Shown here one piece after another: positions 9,966 through 23,138 of a stretch of 64,000 bases of DNA. The notes beneath the pieces were generated by a model that was not told the DNA's origin, searched no databases, and saw only the letters and a program-made list of their open reading frames with translations. This DNA comes from Zea mays. Its lineage: Eukaryota > Streptophyta > Magnoliopsida > Poales > Poaceae. The stretch covers positions 43,880,095 to 43,944,094 of the forward strand of contig NC_050097.1 in NCBI RefSeq assembly GCF_902167145.1, in the 5' to 3' direction. Every line of letters starts with the position of its first letter. The stretch's first letter is position 1. Position numbers and translations under genes: made by a program.

Positions 9966-10801
9966 ATCTCCCCCTTTTTGGTGATTTATGCCAACACAAC
10001 ATAAAGCAACTAGAACAAGTACAATATCACTTCAAATAAAACTCAAATTTATTTTGATTCATTTTTGGCATATATGGATCATCCTTTGCCACCACTTGGT
10101 TTGTTTTTGCAAATCAAACTCAAATCTCTATCTCTAAGTCAAACACACATGTTGAAGCATAAAGAGAGTCATTCCAAAAGAGATTGATCAAAGATTTCAA
10201 AAACTCCCCCGTTTTCCCATAATCATTATTTCTCCCCACAAGAAGCCAACTTTTGACAAAAGAGACAATAAAATAGTTTTGACAAACCAATAGCTCTACT
10301 CTACTATTTTCAAATCTATAAAATAGTTTTGACAAACCAATAGCTCTACTCTACTATTTTCAAATCTCTCAAGTGGTAGCTGATCCATTTATTGCTTTGG
10401 CCTTTATTTTCTCCCCCTTTGGCATCAAGCACCAAAACGGGATCAATCTTGGCCCCTTAACCCCATTGCCTCACCAAAATCTTCAATTAAGAGCAAATGG
10501 CAATAAGAGTTCATGAGATGAACTTGGAATAAGTTACCCTCTCATCAGAGTGCAGTGGAAGTCTTTCATGGTCCAAGTCCACCTTTTCCCTTTCAATTCT
10601 CCTTCGAGACTAAATTAAGCAAACTCAAGCATATGGTTAGTCTCAAAGGGTCAAGTTGTAACACATCTCCCCCTAAAACTGTGCATCACTTTGCAACGGA
10701 CTTGTGAGGTCCAGAGAGTGTTTGTACAACTTGAGCACCACAATAAGCAACAAAATGCAGAATGAACATGATCAAAGGCATAAGCACATGTATGCTACAA
10801 T
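9966..10801 (-). other. PPT and 3' non-coding region of Sirevirus B
   Basis: The PPT complement ATCTCCCCCTTTTTGG (9966-9981) abuts the LTR. Further pyrimidine runs CTCCCCCG, CTCCCCCT and CTCCCCCTAA at about 10206, 10411 and 10670 are additional PPT-like signatures. A 50 bp tandem duplication lies at 10269-10368. No extra envelope-like frame was found. Confidence 0.8.
10269..10368. repeat. 50 bp direct tandem duplication
   Basis: The unit beginning ATAAAATAGTTTTGACAAAC near 10268 is repeated 50 bp later near 10318, essentially without change for ~48 bp. It lies in the 3' non-coding part of Sirevirus B and has only one corresponding unit in A at about 8050-8095. Confidence 0.9.
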
Positions 10802-13800
10802 TCAATCCAAGTTCCGCGAATCTAAGACATTTAGCTCACTACGCATCCTGCAAAAGGTCTTCTCATCTAGAGGCTTGGTAAAGATATCGGCTAGCTGGTT
10901 CTCGGTGCTAACATGAAACACTTCGATATCTCCCTTTTGCTGGTGGTCTCTCAGAAAGTGATGCCGGATGTCTATGTGCTTTGTGCGGCTGTGCTCAACA
11001 GGATTTTCCGCCATGCGGATAGCACTCTCATTATCACATAGGAGTGGGACTTTGCTCAGATTGTAGCCAAAGTCCCTGAGGGTTTGCCTCATCCAAAGTA
11101 GTTGCGCGCAACACTGTCCTGCGGCAACATACTCGGCCTCAGCGGTGGATAGGGCAACGGAGGTTTGTTTCTTAGAGTTCCATGACACTAGGGACCTTCC
11201 TAAGAATTGGCACGTCCCCGATGTACTCTTCCTATCAACCTTACATCCAGCATAATCGGAGTCTGAGTATCCAATCAAGTCAAAGGTAGACCCCTTTGGA
11301 TACCAGAGCCCAAAGCAAGGCGTAGCAACTAAATATCTAAGGATTCGCTTCACTGCCACTAAGTGACACTCCTTAGGATCGGATTGAAATCTAGCACACA
11401 TGCATACGCTAAGCATAATATCCGGTCTACTAGCACATAAATAAAGTAAAGACCCTATCATTGACCGGTATGCTTTTTGATCAACGGACTTACCTCCTTT
11501 GTTGAGGTCGGTGTGTCCGTCGGTCCCCATCGGCGTCTTTGCGGGCTTGGCGTCCTTCATCCCAAACCGCTTCAGCAGGTCTTGAGTGTACTTTGTTTGA
11601 GAGATGAAGGTGCCGTCCTTGAGTTGCTTCACTTGGAACCCAAGGAAGTAGTTCAACTCGCCCATCATTGACATCTCGAATTTCTGCGTCATCACCCTGC
11701 TAAACTCTTCACAAGACTTTTTATTAGTAGAACCAAATATTATGTCATCGACATAAATTTGGCACACAAACAAATCACCATCACATGTCTTAGTGAAAAG
11801 AGTTGGATCGGCTTTCCCAACCTTGAAAGCATTAGCGATTAAGAAATCTCTAAGGCATTCATACCATGCTCTTGGGGCTTGCTTAAGTCCATAGAGCGCC
11901 TTAGAGAGCTTACACACGTGGTCGGGGTACCGTTCATCCTCGAAGCCAGGGGGTTGCTCCATGTACACCTCCTCCTTGATTAGCCCGTTGAGGAAAGCGC
12001 TCTTCACATCCATTTGGTACAACCTGAAAGAATGATGAGCGGCATATGCTAGCAAGATACAAATTGATTCTAGCCTAGCCACAGGAGCAAAAGTCTCCTC
12101 AAAGTCCAAACCTGCGACTTGGGCATAACCTTTTGCCACAAGTCGAGCCTTGTTCCTTGTCACCACTCCGTGCTCGTCTTGTTTGTTGCGGAACACCCAC
12201 TTGGTTCCCACAACATTTTGCTTGGGACGAGGCACCAGCATCCAAACTTCATTGCACTTGAAGTTGTTAAGTTCCTCTTGCATGGCCAACACCCAATCCG
12301 GATCTAGCAAGGCCTCCTCTACCCTGAAAGGCTCAATAGAAGAGACAAAGGAGTAATGTTCACAAAAATTAACTAATCGAGACCGAGTAGTTACTCCGTT
12401 GCTAATGTCACCCAGAATTTGGTCGACGGGATGATCCCTTTGAATCATCGCTCGAACTTGGGTTGGAGGTGCCGGTTCCGCTTCTTCCTCCATAACATGA
12501 TCATCTTGTGCTCCCCCTTGATCACACGCCTCCTGTTGATGAACCTGTTCATCGTCTTGAGTTGGGGGATGCACCGTTGTTGAGGAAGAAGGTTGATCTC
12601 GTTCATCATGTTCCTGTGGCCGAACTTCTCCAATCGCCATGGTTCGTATGGCGGCCGTCGGAACATCTTCTTCATCTACATCATCACAATCAACAACTTG
12701 CTCTCTTGGAGAGCCATTAGTCTCATCAAATACAACGTCGCTAGAGACTTCAACCAAACCCGATGATTTGTTGAAGACCCTATACGCCATTGTATTTGAG
12801 TCATAACCTAACAAAAACCCTTCTACAGCTTTGGGAGCAAACTTAGAATTTCTACTCTTCTTCACTAGAATGTAGCACTTGCTCCCAAATACACGAAAGT
12901 AAGATACATTGGGTTTGTTACCGGTTAGTAGCTCATATGACGTCTTCTTGAGGAGGCGATGAAGGTAGACCCTGTTGATGGCGTGGCAAGCCGTGTTCAC
13001 GGCTTCCGTCCAAAAGCACTCGGGGGTCTTGAACTCTCCTAGCATCGTCCTCGCCATATCTATGAGCGTCCTGTTCTTCCTCTCTACCACACCATTTTGC
13101 TGTGGTGTGTAGGGAGCGGAGAACTCGTGCTTGATCCCTTCCTCTTCAAGGAACTCCTCTACTTGAAGGTTCTTGAATTCGGTCCCGTTGTCGCTCCTTA
13201 TCTTCTTCACTTTGAGCTCAAACTCATTTTGAGCTCTCCTGAGGAAGCGCTTGAGGGTCCCTTGGGTTTCAGATTTATCCTGCAAAAAGAATACCCAAGT
13301 GAAGCGGGAAAAGTCATCAACAATAACTAGACCATACTTACTTCCTCCTATGCTCAGATAGGCGACGGGTCCGAAGAGGTCCATATGCAGCAGCTCCAGA
13401 GGTCTTGAAGTGGTCATCACATTCTTGCTGTGATGTGCTCCTCCCACTTGTTTACCTGCTTGACAAGCTGCACAAGGTCTATCTTTTTCGAATTGCACGT
13501 TAGTCAAACCTATCACGTGTTCTCCCTTTAGAAGCTTGTGAAGGTTCTTCATCCCTACATGTGCTAAGCGGCGATGCCACAGCCAGCCCATGCTAGTCTT
13601 AGCTATTAAGCATGCATCTAGACCGACCTCTTCTTTTGCAAAATCAACTAAATAAAGTTTGTCGTCTAATACACCTTTAAAAGCTAGTGAACCATCACTT
13701 CTTCTAAAGACAGACACATCTACATTAGTAAATAGACAGTTATATCCCATATTGCATAATTGACTAACCGATAGCAAATTATATCCAAGAGACTCAACTA

Positions 13801-14008
13801 AAAACACATTAGAAATTGAGTGTTCATTTGAGATTGCAATTTTACCTAACCCTTTTACCTTGCCTTGATTCCCATCACCGAATATAATTGAATCTTGGGA
13901 ATCCTTATTCTTGACGTAGGAGGTGAACATCTTCTTCTCCCCCGTCATATGGTTTGTGCATCCGCTGTCGATAATCCAGCTTGAACCCCCGGATGCATAA
14001 ACCTGCAA
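10802..14008 (-). CDS. pol: Sirevirus B pol polyprotein (protease, integrase, reverse transcriptase, RNase H)
   Basis: An uninterrupted frame of about 1068 codons. In order: protease with D14-S15-G16; integrase zinc motif H145, H150, C179, C182; catalytic D210, D273 and E309 of the integrase core; an acidic linker (about 430-520); reverse transcriptase with the YVDD box at 752-755; RNase H to the end. The domain order PR-INT-RT-RH defines Ty1-copia. The first codon here is a TTG, not a believable start: the frame is +1 relative to gag and lies just beyond its stop. It is therefore probably expressed by frameshifting or from a spliced RNA rather than from its own AUG. The product acts in cytoplasmic virus-like particles and, as integrase, in the nucleus. 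Confidence 0.95.
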   Translation of the reverse strand: MQVYASGGSSWIIDSGCTNHMTGEKKMFTSYVKNKDSQDSIIFGDGNQGKVKGLGKIAISNEHSISNVFLVESLGYNLLSVSQLCNMGYNCLFTNVDVSVFRRSDGSLAFKGVLDDKLYLVDFAKEEVGLDACLIAKTSMGWLWHRRLAHVGMKNLHKLLKGEHVIGLTNVQFEKDRPCAACQAGKQVGGAHHSKNVMTTSRPLELLHMDLFGPVAYLSIGGSKYGLVIVDDFSRFTWVFFLQDKSETQGTLKRFLRRAQNEFELKVKKIRSDNGTEFKNLQVEEFLEEEGIKHEFSAPYTPQQNGVVERKNRTLIDMARTMLGEFKTPECFWTEAVNTACHAINRVYLHRLLKKTSYELLTGNKPNVSYFRVFGSKCYILVKKSRNSKFAPKAVEGFLLGYDSNTMAYRVFNKSSGLVEVSSDVVFDETNGSPREQVVDCDDVDEEDVPTAAIRTMAIGEVRPQEHDERDQPSSSTTVHPPTQDDEQVHQQEACDQGGAQDDHVMEEEAEPAPPTQVRAMIQRDHPVDQILGDISNGVTTRSRLVNFCEHYSFVSSIEPFRVEEALLDPDWVLAMQEELNNFKCNEVWMLVPRPKQNVVGTKWVFRNKQDEHGVVTRNKARLVAKGYAQVAGLDFEETFAPVARLESICILLAYAAHHSFRLYQMDVKSAFLNGLIKEEVYMEQPPGFEDERYPDHVCKLSKALYGLKQAPRAWYECLRDFLIANAFKVGKADPTLFTKTCDGDLFVCQIYVDDIIFGSTNKKSCEEFSRVMTQKFEMSMMGELNYFLGFQVKQLKDGTFISQTKYTQDLLKRFGMKDAKPAKTPMGTDGHTDLNKGGKSVDQKAYRSMIGSLLYLCASRPDIMLSVCMCARFQSDPKECHLVAVKRILRYLVATPCFGLWYPKGSTFDLIGYSDSDYAGCKVDRKSTSGTCQFLGRSLVSWNSKKQTSVALSTAEAEYVAAGQCCAQLLWMRQTLRDFGYNLSKVPLLCDNESAIRMAENPVEHSRTKHIDIRHHFLRDHQQKGDIEVFHVSTENQLADIFTKPLDEKTFCRMRSELNVLDSRNLD

Positions 14009-14015
14009 GGCAAAT

Positions 14016-16397
14016 TTAGGCTTGGGTTTTAGGTACCCAACTCATGTTGGGTCCTACAAGGTTAGCACAAATATCCTTAGGGACCCAAATGCAAGTTTTG
14101 TCTCCCTTGCATTTTGCCCCTAACTTCCTAGTAACTATTTTCCTATCCTTTCTACAAATAGCAAAGGAAGCATTTAAAGCACAATAAATTGTAGAAGGTT
14201 CATTCACTACTTTCCTAGGAGCATGAATAACATTCTTTCTAGGTATATGATGAATAGCATTTTTCCTAGACATATTTCTACCATGCATATAGGAAGAACT
14301 AGAAGCAAACATGTGATGAGAATCAAAATCATCATAAGCATTGTAACTCCTATAAGCATTTCTAGTTTGTCTCTTATCATGGTACATAAACGCATGGTTC
14401 TTTTGCACACTACTAGCCATAGGGGCCTTCCCTTTCTCCTTGGCGGGAATGGGAGCCTTATGGCTTGTTAAGTTCTTGGCTTCTCTCTTGAAGCCAAGTC
14501 CATCCTTAATTGAGGGGTGTCTACCAATTGTGTAGGCATCCCTTGCAAATTTTAGTTTATCGAAATCATTCTTGCTAGTCTTAAGTTGAGCATTAAGACT
14601 AGCCAATTCATCATTAAGCTTGGAAATTGAAACTAGGTGTTCAATACAAGCATCAATGTCAAAATCTTTACACCTAGTACAAATTACAACATGTTCTATA
14701 CAAGAATTGGATTTATTTGCTACTTCTAATTTAGCATTTAAATCATTGTTGACACCTTTTAAAGTAGAAATGGTTTCATGACAAGTAGATAGTTCAAAAG
14801 AAAGCATTTCATTTCTTTTAACTTCTAAAGCATAGGATTTTTGAGCTTCTATAAATTTATCATGTTCTTCATACAATAAATCCTCTTGTTTCTCTAAGAG
14901 TCTATCCTTCTCATTCAAGGCATCAATCAATTCATTGATTTTATCAATCTTATTTCTATCCAATCCCTTGAACAGGCTAGAGTAATCTATTTCCTCATCA
15001 CTAGACTCATCATCACTAGAAGAAGCATAAGTGGTGTCTCGAGTACTCACATTCTTCTCCCTTGCCATAAGGCATGTGTGACGCTCGTTGGGGAAGAGGG
15101 TTGATTTGTTGAAGGCGATGGCGGCAAGTCCTTCATTGTCGGAGTCGGAGGAGGAGCAATCCGAATCCCACTCCTTTCCGATATGTGCCTCGCCCTTGGC
15201 CTTCTTGTAATGCTTCTTCTTCTCCCTTTTGTTTCCTTGGTCCTGATCACTATCATTGTCGGGACAGTTAGCAATAAAATGACCAAGCTTACCGCATTTG
15301 AAGCATGAACGCTTCCCCTTGGCTTTGGTCTTGCTTGGCTGTCCCTTGCGACCCTTAAGCGCCGTCTTGAATCTTTTGATGATGAGAGCCATTTCTTCAT
15401 CATTAAGCCCGGCTGCCTCAACTTGCGCCACCTTGCTCGGTAGTGTCTCCTTGCTCCTTGTTGCCTTGAGAGCAATGGGTTGAGGCTCGTGGATTGGACC
15501 GTTCAACGCGTCGTCGACGTATCTTGCCTCCTTGATCATCATCCGCCCGCTTACGAATTTTCCGAGTACCTCCTCGGGCGTCATCGTCGTGTACCTGGGA
15601 TTCTCACGAATATTGTTTACGAGATGAGGATCAAGAACGGTAAAGGACCTTAGCATTAGGCGGACGACGTCGTGGTCCGTCCATCGCGTGCTTCCATAGC
15701 TCCTTATCTTGTTGACAAGGGTCTTGAGCCGGTTGTATGTTTGGGTTGGCTCCTCCCCCCTTATCATAGCGAATCTCCCAAGTTCGCCCTCTACCAACTC
15801 CATCTTGGTGAGCATGGTGACGTCGTTGCCCTCGTGAGAGATCTTGAGGGTGTCCCATATCTGTTTGGCATTGTCCAAGCCGCTCACCTTATTGTACTCT
15901 TCCCTGCACAAAGATGCTAAGAGAACAGTAGTAGCTTGTGCATTTCTATGGATTTGTTCATTTATAAGCATAGGGCTATCCGAGCTATCAAATTTCATTC
16001 CATTCTCTACAATCTCCCATATGCTTGGATGGAGAGAGAATAAGTGACTACGCATTTTGTGACTCCAAAATCCGTAGTCCTCCCCATCGAAGTGTGGAGG
16101 TTTGCCAAGAGGAATGGAAAGCAAATGCGAATTCGAACTATGTGGAATACGAGAATAATCAAATGAAAAGTTCGAATTAACCGTCTTCCTGTAGTCGTTG
16201 TCGTCGTCCTTTTGGGAAGAAGAGGATTCGTCGCTGTCGTAGTAGACAATCTCCTTGATGCGCCTTGTCTTCTTCTTCTTCCCATCTTTGCGCTTGTGGC
16301 TTGAGCCCAAGTCGATAGACTTGTCATTCTTTGGCTCGTTGAAGATAGACTCCTTCTCGTTGTTGTCGACCACCATCCCCTTTCCCTTAGGATCCAT
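14016..16397 (-). CDS. gag: Sirevirus B gag
   Basis: 793 codons from an ATG 49 bp after the 5' LTR. A basic and acidic low-complexity N-terminus (1-75) is followed by the copia gag core (about 95-300). A CCHC zinc knuckle (C365-x2-C368-x4-H373-x4-C378) for RNA binding follows, then a long heptad-rich, probably coiled-coil region (about 480-620). The long tail beyond the knuckle is a known Sirevirus trait. No stop or frameshift is seen, unlike the gags of A and C. The stop at 14016-14018 comes a few bases before the pol frame. Confidence 0.95.
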   Translation of the reverse strand: MDPKGKGMVVDNNEKESIFNEPKNDKSIDLGSSHKRKDGKKKKTRRIKEIVYYDSDESSSSQKDDDNDYRKTVNSNFSFDYSRIPHSSNSHLLSIPLGKPPHFDGEDYGFWSHKMRSHLFSLHPSIWEIVENGMKFDSSDSPMLINEQIHRNAQATTVLLASLCREEYNKVSGLDNAKQIWDTLKISHEGNDVTMLTKMELVEGELGRFAMIRGEEPTQTYNRLKTLVNKIRSYGSTRWTDHDVVRLMLRSFTVLDPHLVNNIRENPRYTTMTPEEVLGKFVSGRMMIKEARYVDDALNGPIHEPQPIALKATRSKETLPSKVAQVEAAGLNDEEMALIIKRFKTALKGRKGQPSKTKAKGKRSCFKCGKLGHFIANCPDNDSDQDQGNKREKKKHYKKAKGEAHIGKEWDSDCSSSDSDNEGLAAIAFNKSTLFPNERHTCLMAREKNVSTRDTTYASSSDDESSDEEIDYSSLFKGLDRNKIDKINELIDALNEKDRLLEKQEDLLYEEHDKFIEAQKSYALEVKRNEMLSFELSTCHETISTLKGVNNDLNAKLEVANKSNSCIEHVVICTRCKDFDIDACIEHLVSISKLNDELASLNAQLKTSKNDFDKLKFARDAYTIGRHPSIKDGLGFKREAKNLTSHKAPIPAKEKGKAPMASSVQKNHAFMYHDKRQTRNAYRSYNAYDDFDSHHMFASSSSYMHGRNMSRKNAIHHIPRKNVIHAPRKVVNEPSTIYCALNASFAICRKDRKIVTRKLGAKCKGDKTCIWVPKDICANLVGPNMSWVPKTQA

Positions 16398-16431
16398 CTC
16401 TTCGGGCGATTAGTCCCTTCTTGAAGAGAAT

Positions 16432-16445
16432 GCCTCTGATACCAA
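16432..16445 (-). other. Primer binding site of Sirevirus B
   Basis: The minus strand reads TTGGTATCAGAGGC directly after the 5' LTR, matching the initiator-Met tRNA type PBS. Equivalent sites are at about 23124-23138 (A) and 46399-46412 (C; TTGGTATCGGAGCC, one change). Confidence 0.9.
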
Positions 16446-16446
16446 T

Positions 16447-17706
16447 TGAGAGCACCTAGAGGGGGGGTGAATAGGTGATCCTGTAAAACTTAAACTTATA
16501 GCCACAAAACTTTGATTAAGCGTTAGCACAGTTAATGCCAAGTGGCTAGAGCGAGGATCTTGCACAATACGATAACCACAAAGGATTCAACACAGAGAGG
16601 ACACAGTGATTTATCCCGTGGTTCGGCCAAGTACAAAACTTGCCTACTCCACGTTGTGGCGTCCCAACGGACGAGAGTTGCACTCAACTCCTCTCAAGTG
16701 ATCCAATGATCAACTTGAATACCACAGTGTTATGCTTTTCTTTTCTTATCGCTTTTGCGAGGAATATCCACAACTTGGAGTCTCTCACCCTTACACTTGA
16801 AGTTCACAAAGAAGTACGGAGTAAGGGAGAGAAGCAACACACACAAATCCATAGCAAAATGCGCACACACATGGCCAAGAATCGAGCTCAAAGGACTATC
16901 TCAAAGTTCTCACAAGAACGGAGCTCGAATCACTGAGAATGACAAACGAATGCGCAAAGACTGAGTGTGGAAGATCAAGAATGCTCTAAGGTTGCTTATA
17001 TATCTCCTCCATGCGCCTAGGGGTCCCTTTTATAGCCCCAAGGCAGCTAGGAGCCGTTGAGAGCAAATCTGGAAGGCCATCTTTGCCTTCTGTCGTCGGG
17101 TGCACCGGACAGTCCGGTGCACACCGGACACTGTCCGGTGCCCGATCTCCTTCCTAAAATGACGCAGCCGACCGTTGCAGATCTGGGAGCCGTTGGTGCA
17201 CCGGACATGTCCGGTGCACACCGGACAGTCCGGTGCCCCCTTCCGACCGTTGGCCCGGTCACGTGTCGCGCGCAGATTCCGCTGCCGACCGTTGGCTCGG
17301 CCGACCGTTGGCTCACCGGACAGTCCGGTGCACACCGGACAGTCCGGTGAATTTTAGCCGTACGCCGTCGGCGAATTCCCGAGAGCGGCCTCTTCACGCC
17401 GAGTCAGCCTGGCGCACCGGACACTGTCCGGTGCACCACCGGACAGTCCGGTGTGCCAGACTGAGCTGAGTCTTGGCTGTACACAGCCAAGCCTTTTGCA
17501 CTTCTTTTCTTTTCTTCTTCTTTCTGTTTCTAACACTTAGACAAGTATATTAGTACACAAAACCAATGTATTAAGGCTTAGAAACATACCTTTACTCTTG
17601 ATTTGCACTTTGTCCATCCATGAGCATGAATTCACATTTAAGCACTTGTGTTGGCACTCAATCACCAAAATACTTAGAAATGGCCCAAGGGCACATTTCC
17701 CTTTCA
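16447..17706 (-). repeat. 5' LTR of Sirevirus B
   Basis: 1260 bp, the same length as 8706-9965 and without indels relative to it. The TATA-like GGGGCTATAAAAGGG (minus strand, about 17026-17040) lies downstream of the palindrome cluster, as expected for the LTR promoter. The right end CCCTTTCA is followed by the CTATG duplication. Confidence 0.95.
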
Positions 17707-17711
17707 CTATG

Positions 17712-20700
17712 TGCTTAGTGCGGCTGTGTTCAACAGGATTATCCGCCATGTGGATTGCACTCTCATTATCACATAGGAGTGGGACTTTGCTCAGATTGTA
17801 GCCAAAGTCCCGGAGGGTTTGCCTCATCCAAAGTAGTTGCGCGCAACACTGTCCTGCGGCAACATACTTGGCCTCAGCGGTGGATAGGGCAACAGATGTT
17901 TGTTTCTTTGAGCTCCACGACACCAGGGACCTTCCTAGAAAGTGGCACGTCCCCGATGTGCTCTTCCTATCAACCTTGCACCCAACATAATCAGAGTCTG
18001 AATATCCAATCAAGTCAAAGGTAGACCCGTTTGGATACCAGATCCCTAAGCAAGGTGTAGCAACTAAATATCTAAGAATCTGCTTAACGACCACAAGGTG
18101 ACATTCCCTTGGGTCGGATTGAAATCTAGCACACATGCATACGCTAAGCATAATATCTGGTCTACTAGCACATAAATAAAGTAATGACCCTATCATAGAC
18201 CGGTATGCCTTTTGATCAACGGACTTACCTCCTTTGTTGAGGTCGACATGTCCGTCGGTTCCCATTGGTGTCTTCGTGGGCTTGGCATCCTTCATCCCAA
18301 ACCGCTTGAGAAGATCTTGTGTGTACTTCGTTTGGGAGAGGAAAGTGCCATCCTTGAATTGCTTCACTTGGAACCCAAGGAAGTACGTCAACTCGCCCAT
18401 CATCGACATCTCAAATTTCTGTGTCATCACCCTGCTAAACTCCTCACAAGACCTTTGATTAGTAGAACCAAATATTATGTCATCGACATAAATTTGGCAC
18501 ACAAAGAGGTCACTGTCACAAGTCTTAGTGAAAAGAGTGGGATCAGCTTTCCCAACCTTGAAAGAATTAGCAATTAAGAAATCTCTAAGGCATTCATACC
18601 ATGCTCTTGGGGCTTGCTTAAGTTCATAGAGCGCCTTAGAGAGCTTACACACATGGTCGGGATACCTGTCATCCTCAAAGCCAGGGGGTTGTTCCACATA
18701 CACCTCCTCCTTGATTGGCCCGTTGAGGAAAGCGCTCTTCACATCCATTTGAAACAAACTAAAAGAGTGGTGAGCGGCATAGGCTAATAATATTCTAATA
18801 GACTCTAGCCTAGCCACAGGAGCAAAAGTCTCCTCGAAATCCAAACCTGTGACTTGGGCATAACCTTTTGCCACAAGTCGAGCCTTGTTTCTTGTCACCA
18901 CCCCGTGCTCGTCTTGCTTGTTGCGGAACACCCACTTGGTTCCCACAACGTTTTGGTTTGGACGTGGCACGAGGCTCCAAACTTCATTCATCTTGAAGTT
19001 GTTGAGCTCTTCCTGCATGGCCAACACCCAGTCCAGATCTTGCAAGGCCTCTTCTACCCTGAAAGGCTCAATAGAAGAGACAAACGAGTAGTGCTCACAA
19101 AAAATGGCTAATCTTGAGCGAGTAGTTACTCCCTTGCTTATGTCACCTAGAATCTAATCGACGGGGTGATTCCTTTGAATTGTCGCTCAGACTTGAGTTG
19201 GAGGGGCCAGTGGTGCTTCTTCCTCCATAACTTGTTCTTCTTGTGCTCCCCCTTGATCGCACGCCTCTTCTTGATGAACTTGTTCATCATTTTGAGTTGG
19301 GGGATGCACCATTGTTGAGGAAGAAGGTTGATCTTGCTCTTGTCGTTCCTGTGGTCGCACATCTCCAATCGCCATGGTGCGTATTGTGGTCGTCGGAACA
19401 TCATCTTCATCTATATCATCAAGATCAACTTGCTCTCTTGGAGAGCCATTAGTCTCATCAAATACAACGTCGCTAGAGACTTCAACCAAATCCGATGATT
19501 TGTTGAAGACTCTATACGCCATTGTATTTGAGTCATACCCTAGTAAAAACCCTTCTACAGCTTTAGGAGCAAATTTGGAATGCCTACCTTTCTTCACCAA
19601 AATGTAGCATTTGCTCCCAAATACACGAAAGTAAGATACATTAGGTTTGTTACCGGTAAGTAGTTCGTAGGAGGTCTTCTTGAGGAGGCGATGTAGGTAA
19701 AGCCGGTTTATGGCGTGGCAAGCTGTGTTCACAGCTTCCGACCAAAACCGCTCGGGCGTTTTGAATTCTCCAAGTATCGTCCTCGCCATGTCGATAAGCG
19801 TCCTGTTCTTCCTCTCTACCACACCGTTTTGCTGTGGTGTGTAGCGAGCGGAGAACTCATGCTTGACGCCTTCTTCCTCAAGGTACTCCTCCACTTGCAG
19901 ATTCTTGAATTCGGACCCGTTGTCGCTTCTTATTTTTTTTACCTTGAGCTCAAACTCATTTTGAGCCCTCCTTAGAAAGCGCTTTAGGGTCCCTTGGGTT
20001 TCTGATTTATCCTGCAAAAAGAACATCCAAGTGAAGCGGGAAGAATCATCAACAATTACTAGACCATACTTACTTCCTCCAATGCTAAGGTAGGCGAAGG
20101 GTCCGAAGAGGTCCATGTGAAGAAGCTCCAGCGGTCTTGATGTTGTCATCACATTCTTGCTGTGATGAGTGCTTCCCACCTGTTTCCCTGCCTGACAAGG
20201 TGCACAAGGTCTATCTTTTTCGAAACATACATTGGTGAGTCCTAACACATGCTCTTCCTTTAGAAGTTTGTGAAGGTTCTTCATCCCAACATGTGCTAGA
20301 CGGCAATGCCACAGCCAGCCCATACTAGTCTTAGCGATTAAGCATGCATCTAGATCGGCCTTCTCTTTCGAAAAATCAACTAAGTAGAGTTTGCCATCTA
20401 GTACACCCTTAAACGCTAATGAACCATCACTCCTTCTAAAGACATATACATCAACATTTGTAAACAAACAATTGTAGCCCATGTGGCACAATTGACTTAC
20501 AGACAAGAGATTATAGCCTAGCGACTCTACTAAAAATACATTGGAAATAGAGTGCTCGCTTGTGATGGCTATTTTCCCCAAACCTTTGACCTTGCCTTGA
20601 TTCCCATCTCCAAATATGATTGTATCCTAGGAATCCTTGTTCTTGACGTAGGAGGTGAACATCTTCTTCTCCCCCGTCATGTGGTTTGTGCATCCGTTGT

Positions 20701-20725
20701 CGATAATCCAGCTTGAGCCCCCGGA
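17712..20725 (-). pseudogene. pol: Sirevirus A pol, broken
   Basis: Protease, integrase and reverse transcriptase regions closely similar to B's pol are readable as blocks at about 20581-19187 and 19045-17712. The integrase zinc and catalytic motifs and the YVDD box are visible. An in-frame TAG sits near 20629, further stops or shifts near 19050-19190, and the 3' end is severed by B (the tail is at 8531-8700). The start near 20723 has the same acceptor-like TTGCAG|GTTTATG context as B and C. Confidence 0.9.
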
Positions 20726-20729
20726 TGCA

Positions 20730-23088
20730 TAAACCTGCAAGGCAAATTAGGCTTGGGTTTTAGGTACCCAACTCTTGTTGGGTCCTTTAAGGTTAGTCAC
20801 AATAGCTTTTGGTACCCAAATGCAAGCCTTGTCTCCTTTGCATTTGGATCCTAATTTTCTAGCAACCACTTTTTAATTTTTACATGAAAGTACAAACGTA
20901 GTGTTGCAAGCATGAAAGACAGTAGTAGGTTTATTACACATTTTCCTAGGAGCATGAGACACAAAATTTCTCCTAGGCCTACCATTAAAATTAGAACTTG
21001 AAGCAAACATAGCATGTGACTCACAAGCATCATGATCATATCTCCTATTATGACTAGCAATTTTCCTATTATACATGAAAGCATGATTCTTTTGAACGCT
21101 GCTAGCCATAGGGGCCTTCCCTTTCTCCTTGGCGAGAATGGGAGCCTTTTGGCTTGTTAAGTTCTTGGCTTCCTTTCGAAAACCAAGCTCATCCTTAATT
21201 GAGGGGTGTCTACCAATGGTGTAGGCATCCCTAGCAATTTTTAGCTTATCAAAATCAATTTAGCAAGTCTTAAGCTGAGTATTAAGACTTGCCACCTCAT
21301 CATTTAATTTGGTAATAGAAGTAAGGTGTTCAACGCAAGCATCAACATCAAAATCCTTACACCTATTACAAATGGAAACATGTTCTACACATGAACTAGA
21401 TTTATTGGCTACCTCTAGCTTAGCATTTAAATCATTATTCAAAATTTTTAAACTAGAGATTGATTCATGGCACACAGACAATTCAGAGGATAACATCTCA
21501 ATTCTTTTAGTTTCTAAAGCAAGAGACTTTTGTACACTAACAAATTTGTCATGTTCTTCATATAAAATGTCCTCTTGCTTCTCTAGCAATCTATCTTTTT
21601 CATTTAGAGCATCAATTAACTCATTAATTTTATCTACTTTTGCTCTATCTAAGCCCTTAAATAAATGGTATAATCTACTTCATCATCATTAGAATCATCA
21701 TCGCTTGAAGTAGTATACTTAGAGGTTTCTCGAACGCTTACCTTTTTCTCCTTTGCCATGAGGAAAGTGTGGCATTCGTTGGGGAAGAGAGAGGACTTGT
21801 TGAAGGCTGAGGCAGCAAGTCCTTCGTCGTCGGAGTCGGAAGAAGAGCAGTCCGAATCCCATTCTTTGCCAAGGTGCGCCTCGCCCTTTGCCTTCTTGTA
21901 GGCCTTCTTCTTCTCCCTCTTCCCATGCTTTTCTTGTTCCTGGTCATTGTTATTATCGGGGCATTGTGCTATAAAATGACCAGTCTTACCGCATTTAAAA
22001 CAGGAGCGCTTTCCCTTTGCTTTGCTCTTGTTGGGATACTCCTTGCGTCCTTTTAGCGCGGTCTTGAAACACTTGATGAGTAGAGCCATCTCATCTTCGT
22101 TTAGCCTGGCCGCCTCAACTTGTGCCACCTTGCTTGGTAGCGCCTCCCTGCTGCTTGTTGCTTTGAGAGCAACGGGTTGAGGCTCGTAGACGGGTAATGG
22201 ACCATTAAGCGCGTCGTGTACATATCGAGCTTCTTTCACCATCATGCACCCACTCACAAACTTTCCGAGTATCTCCTCGGGCGTCATCTTTGTGTACCTG
22301 AGATTTTCACGGATGAGGTTCACAAGATGAGGGTCAATAACAGTGAAAGACCTGAGCATATGTCGAACGACGTCGTGGTCCGTCCATCTTGTGCTTCCAT
22401 AGCTCCTAATCCTGTTGACCAGGGTCTTGAGCCTATTGTATGTTTGTGTTGGCTCCTCTCCCCTGATCATTGCGAACCTTCCCAACTTGCCTTCCACCAA
22501 CTCCATTTTGGTGATCATGGTGGCATCGTTTTCCTCATGTGATATCTTGAGGGTATCCCAAATTTGCTTGGCGTTGTCCAAGCCGCTCACCTTGTTGTAT
22601 TCATCCCTGCACAAGGAGGCTAGCAAAATAGTAGTAGCTTGTGCATTCTTATGAATTTGCTCATTGATAAACACATGATTATCCGTACTATCAAATTGCA
22701 TTCCATTTTCAACTATCTCCTAAATACTAGGATGGAGAGAAAATAAGTGACTACGCATTTTGTGACTCCAAAAAGAGTAGTCATCTGCATCAAAGTGGGG
22801 AGGTTTACCAAGAGGAATTGAAAGCAAATGAGCATTGGAATTGAAATGAATACAAGAATAATCAAATGAAAATTTTGAATTAATCTTTTTTTTCTCGTCG
22901 TCGTCGTCTCTTGGTGAAGAAGAAGATTCATCGCTGTCATAGTAGACGATCTTCTTGATGCGCCTCTTCTTCTTCCCATCCTTCTTCTTATGACTCGAGC
23001 CAGAGTCAGTGGGCTTGTCGTCCCTTGTCTCGTTGAAGAGGGACTCCTCCTTGTCGTTGACCACCATCCCCTTTCCCTTAGGATCCAT
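20730..23088 (-). pseudogene. gag: Sirevirus A gag, broken
   Basis: The same start and order as the gag of B: N-terminal low-complexity part, core, CCHC knuckle (within 21960-22020) and coiled-coil tail. An in-frame stop after about 122 codons (22720-22722), a frame change near 21650 and gaps near 21260 and 20870 destroy it. The lesions are mostly single-base, consistent with age rather than rearrangement. Confidence 0.88.
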
Positions 23089-23138
23089 CTCTTTGGGCGA
23101 TTAGTCCCTTATGTGAAGAGAACAACTCTGATACCAAT

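Larger units (their letters stand above)
8706..17706 (-). mobile_element. Sirevirus B: complete, very young Ty1-copia element
   Basis: A 9001 bp element with target duplication CTATG (8701-8705, 17707-17711) inside A's pol. Both LTRs are exactly 1260 bp and, compared base by base, differ at 8 positions. An intact gag (793 codons), an intact pol frame (about 1068 codons), a PBS and a PPT are present. It is the only element in the window with no visible coding lesion, so it may be autonomous. Family resembles the maize Ji/Opie/Giepum group; exact name not certain. Confidence 0.95.

Noticed and set aside
11477..13330. Plus-strand frames within Sirevirus B pol
   Set aside because: They are shadow frames antisense to the intact pol, without introns, promoter or independent conservation signal, unlike the antisense gene of D.
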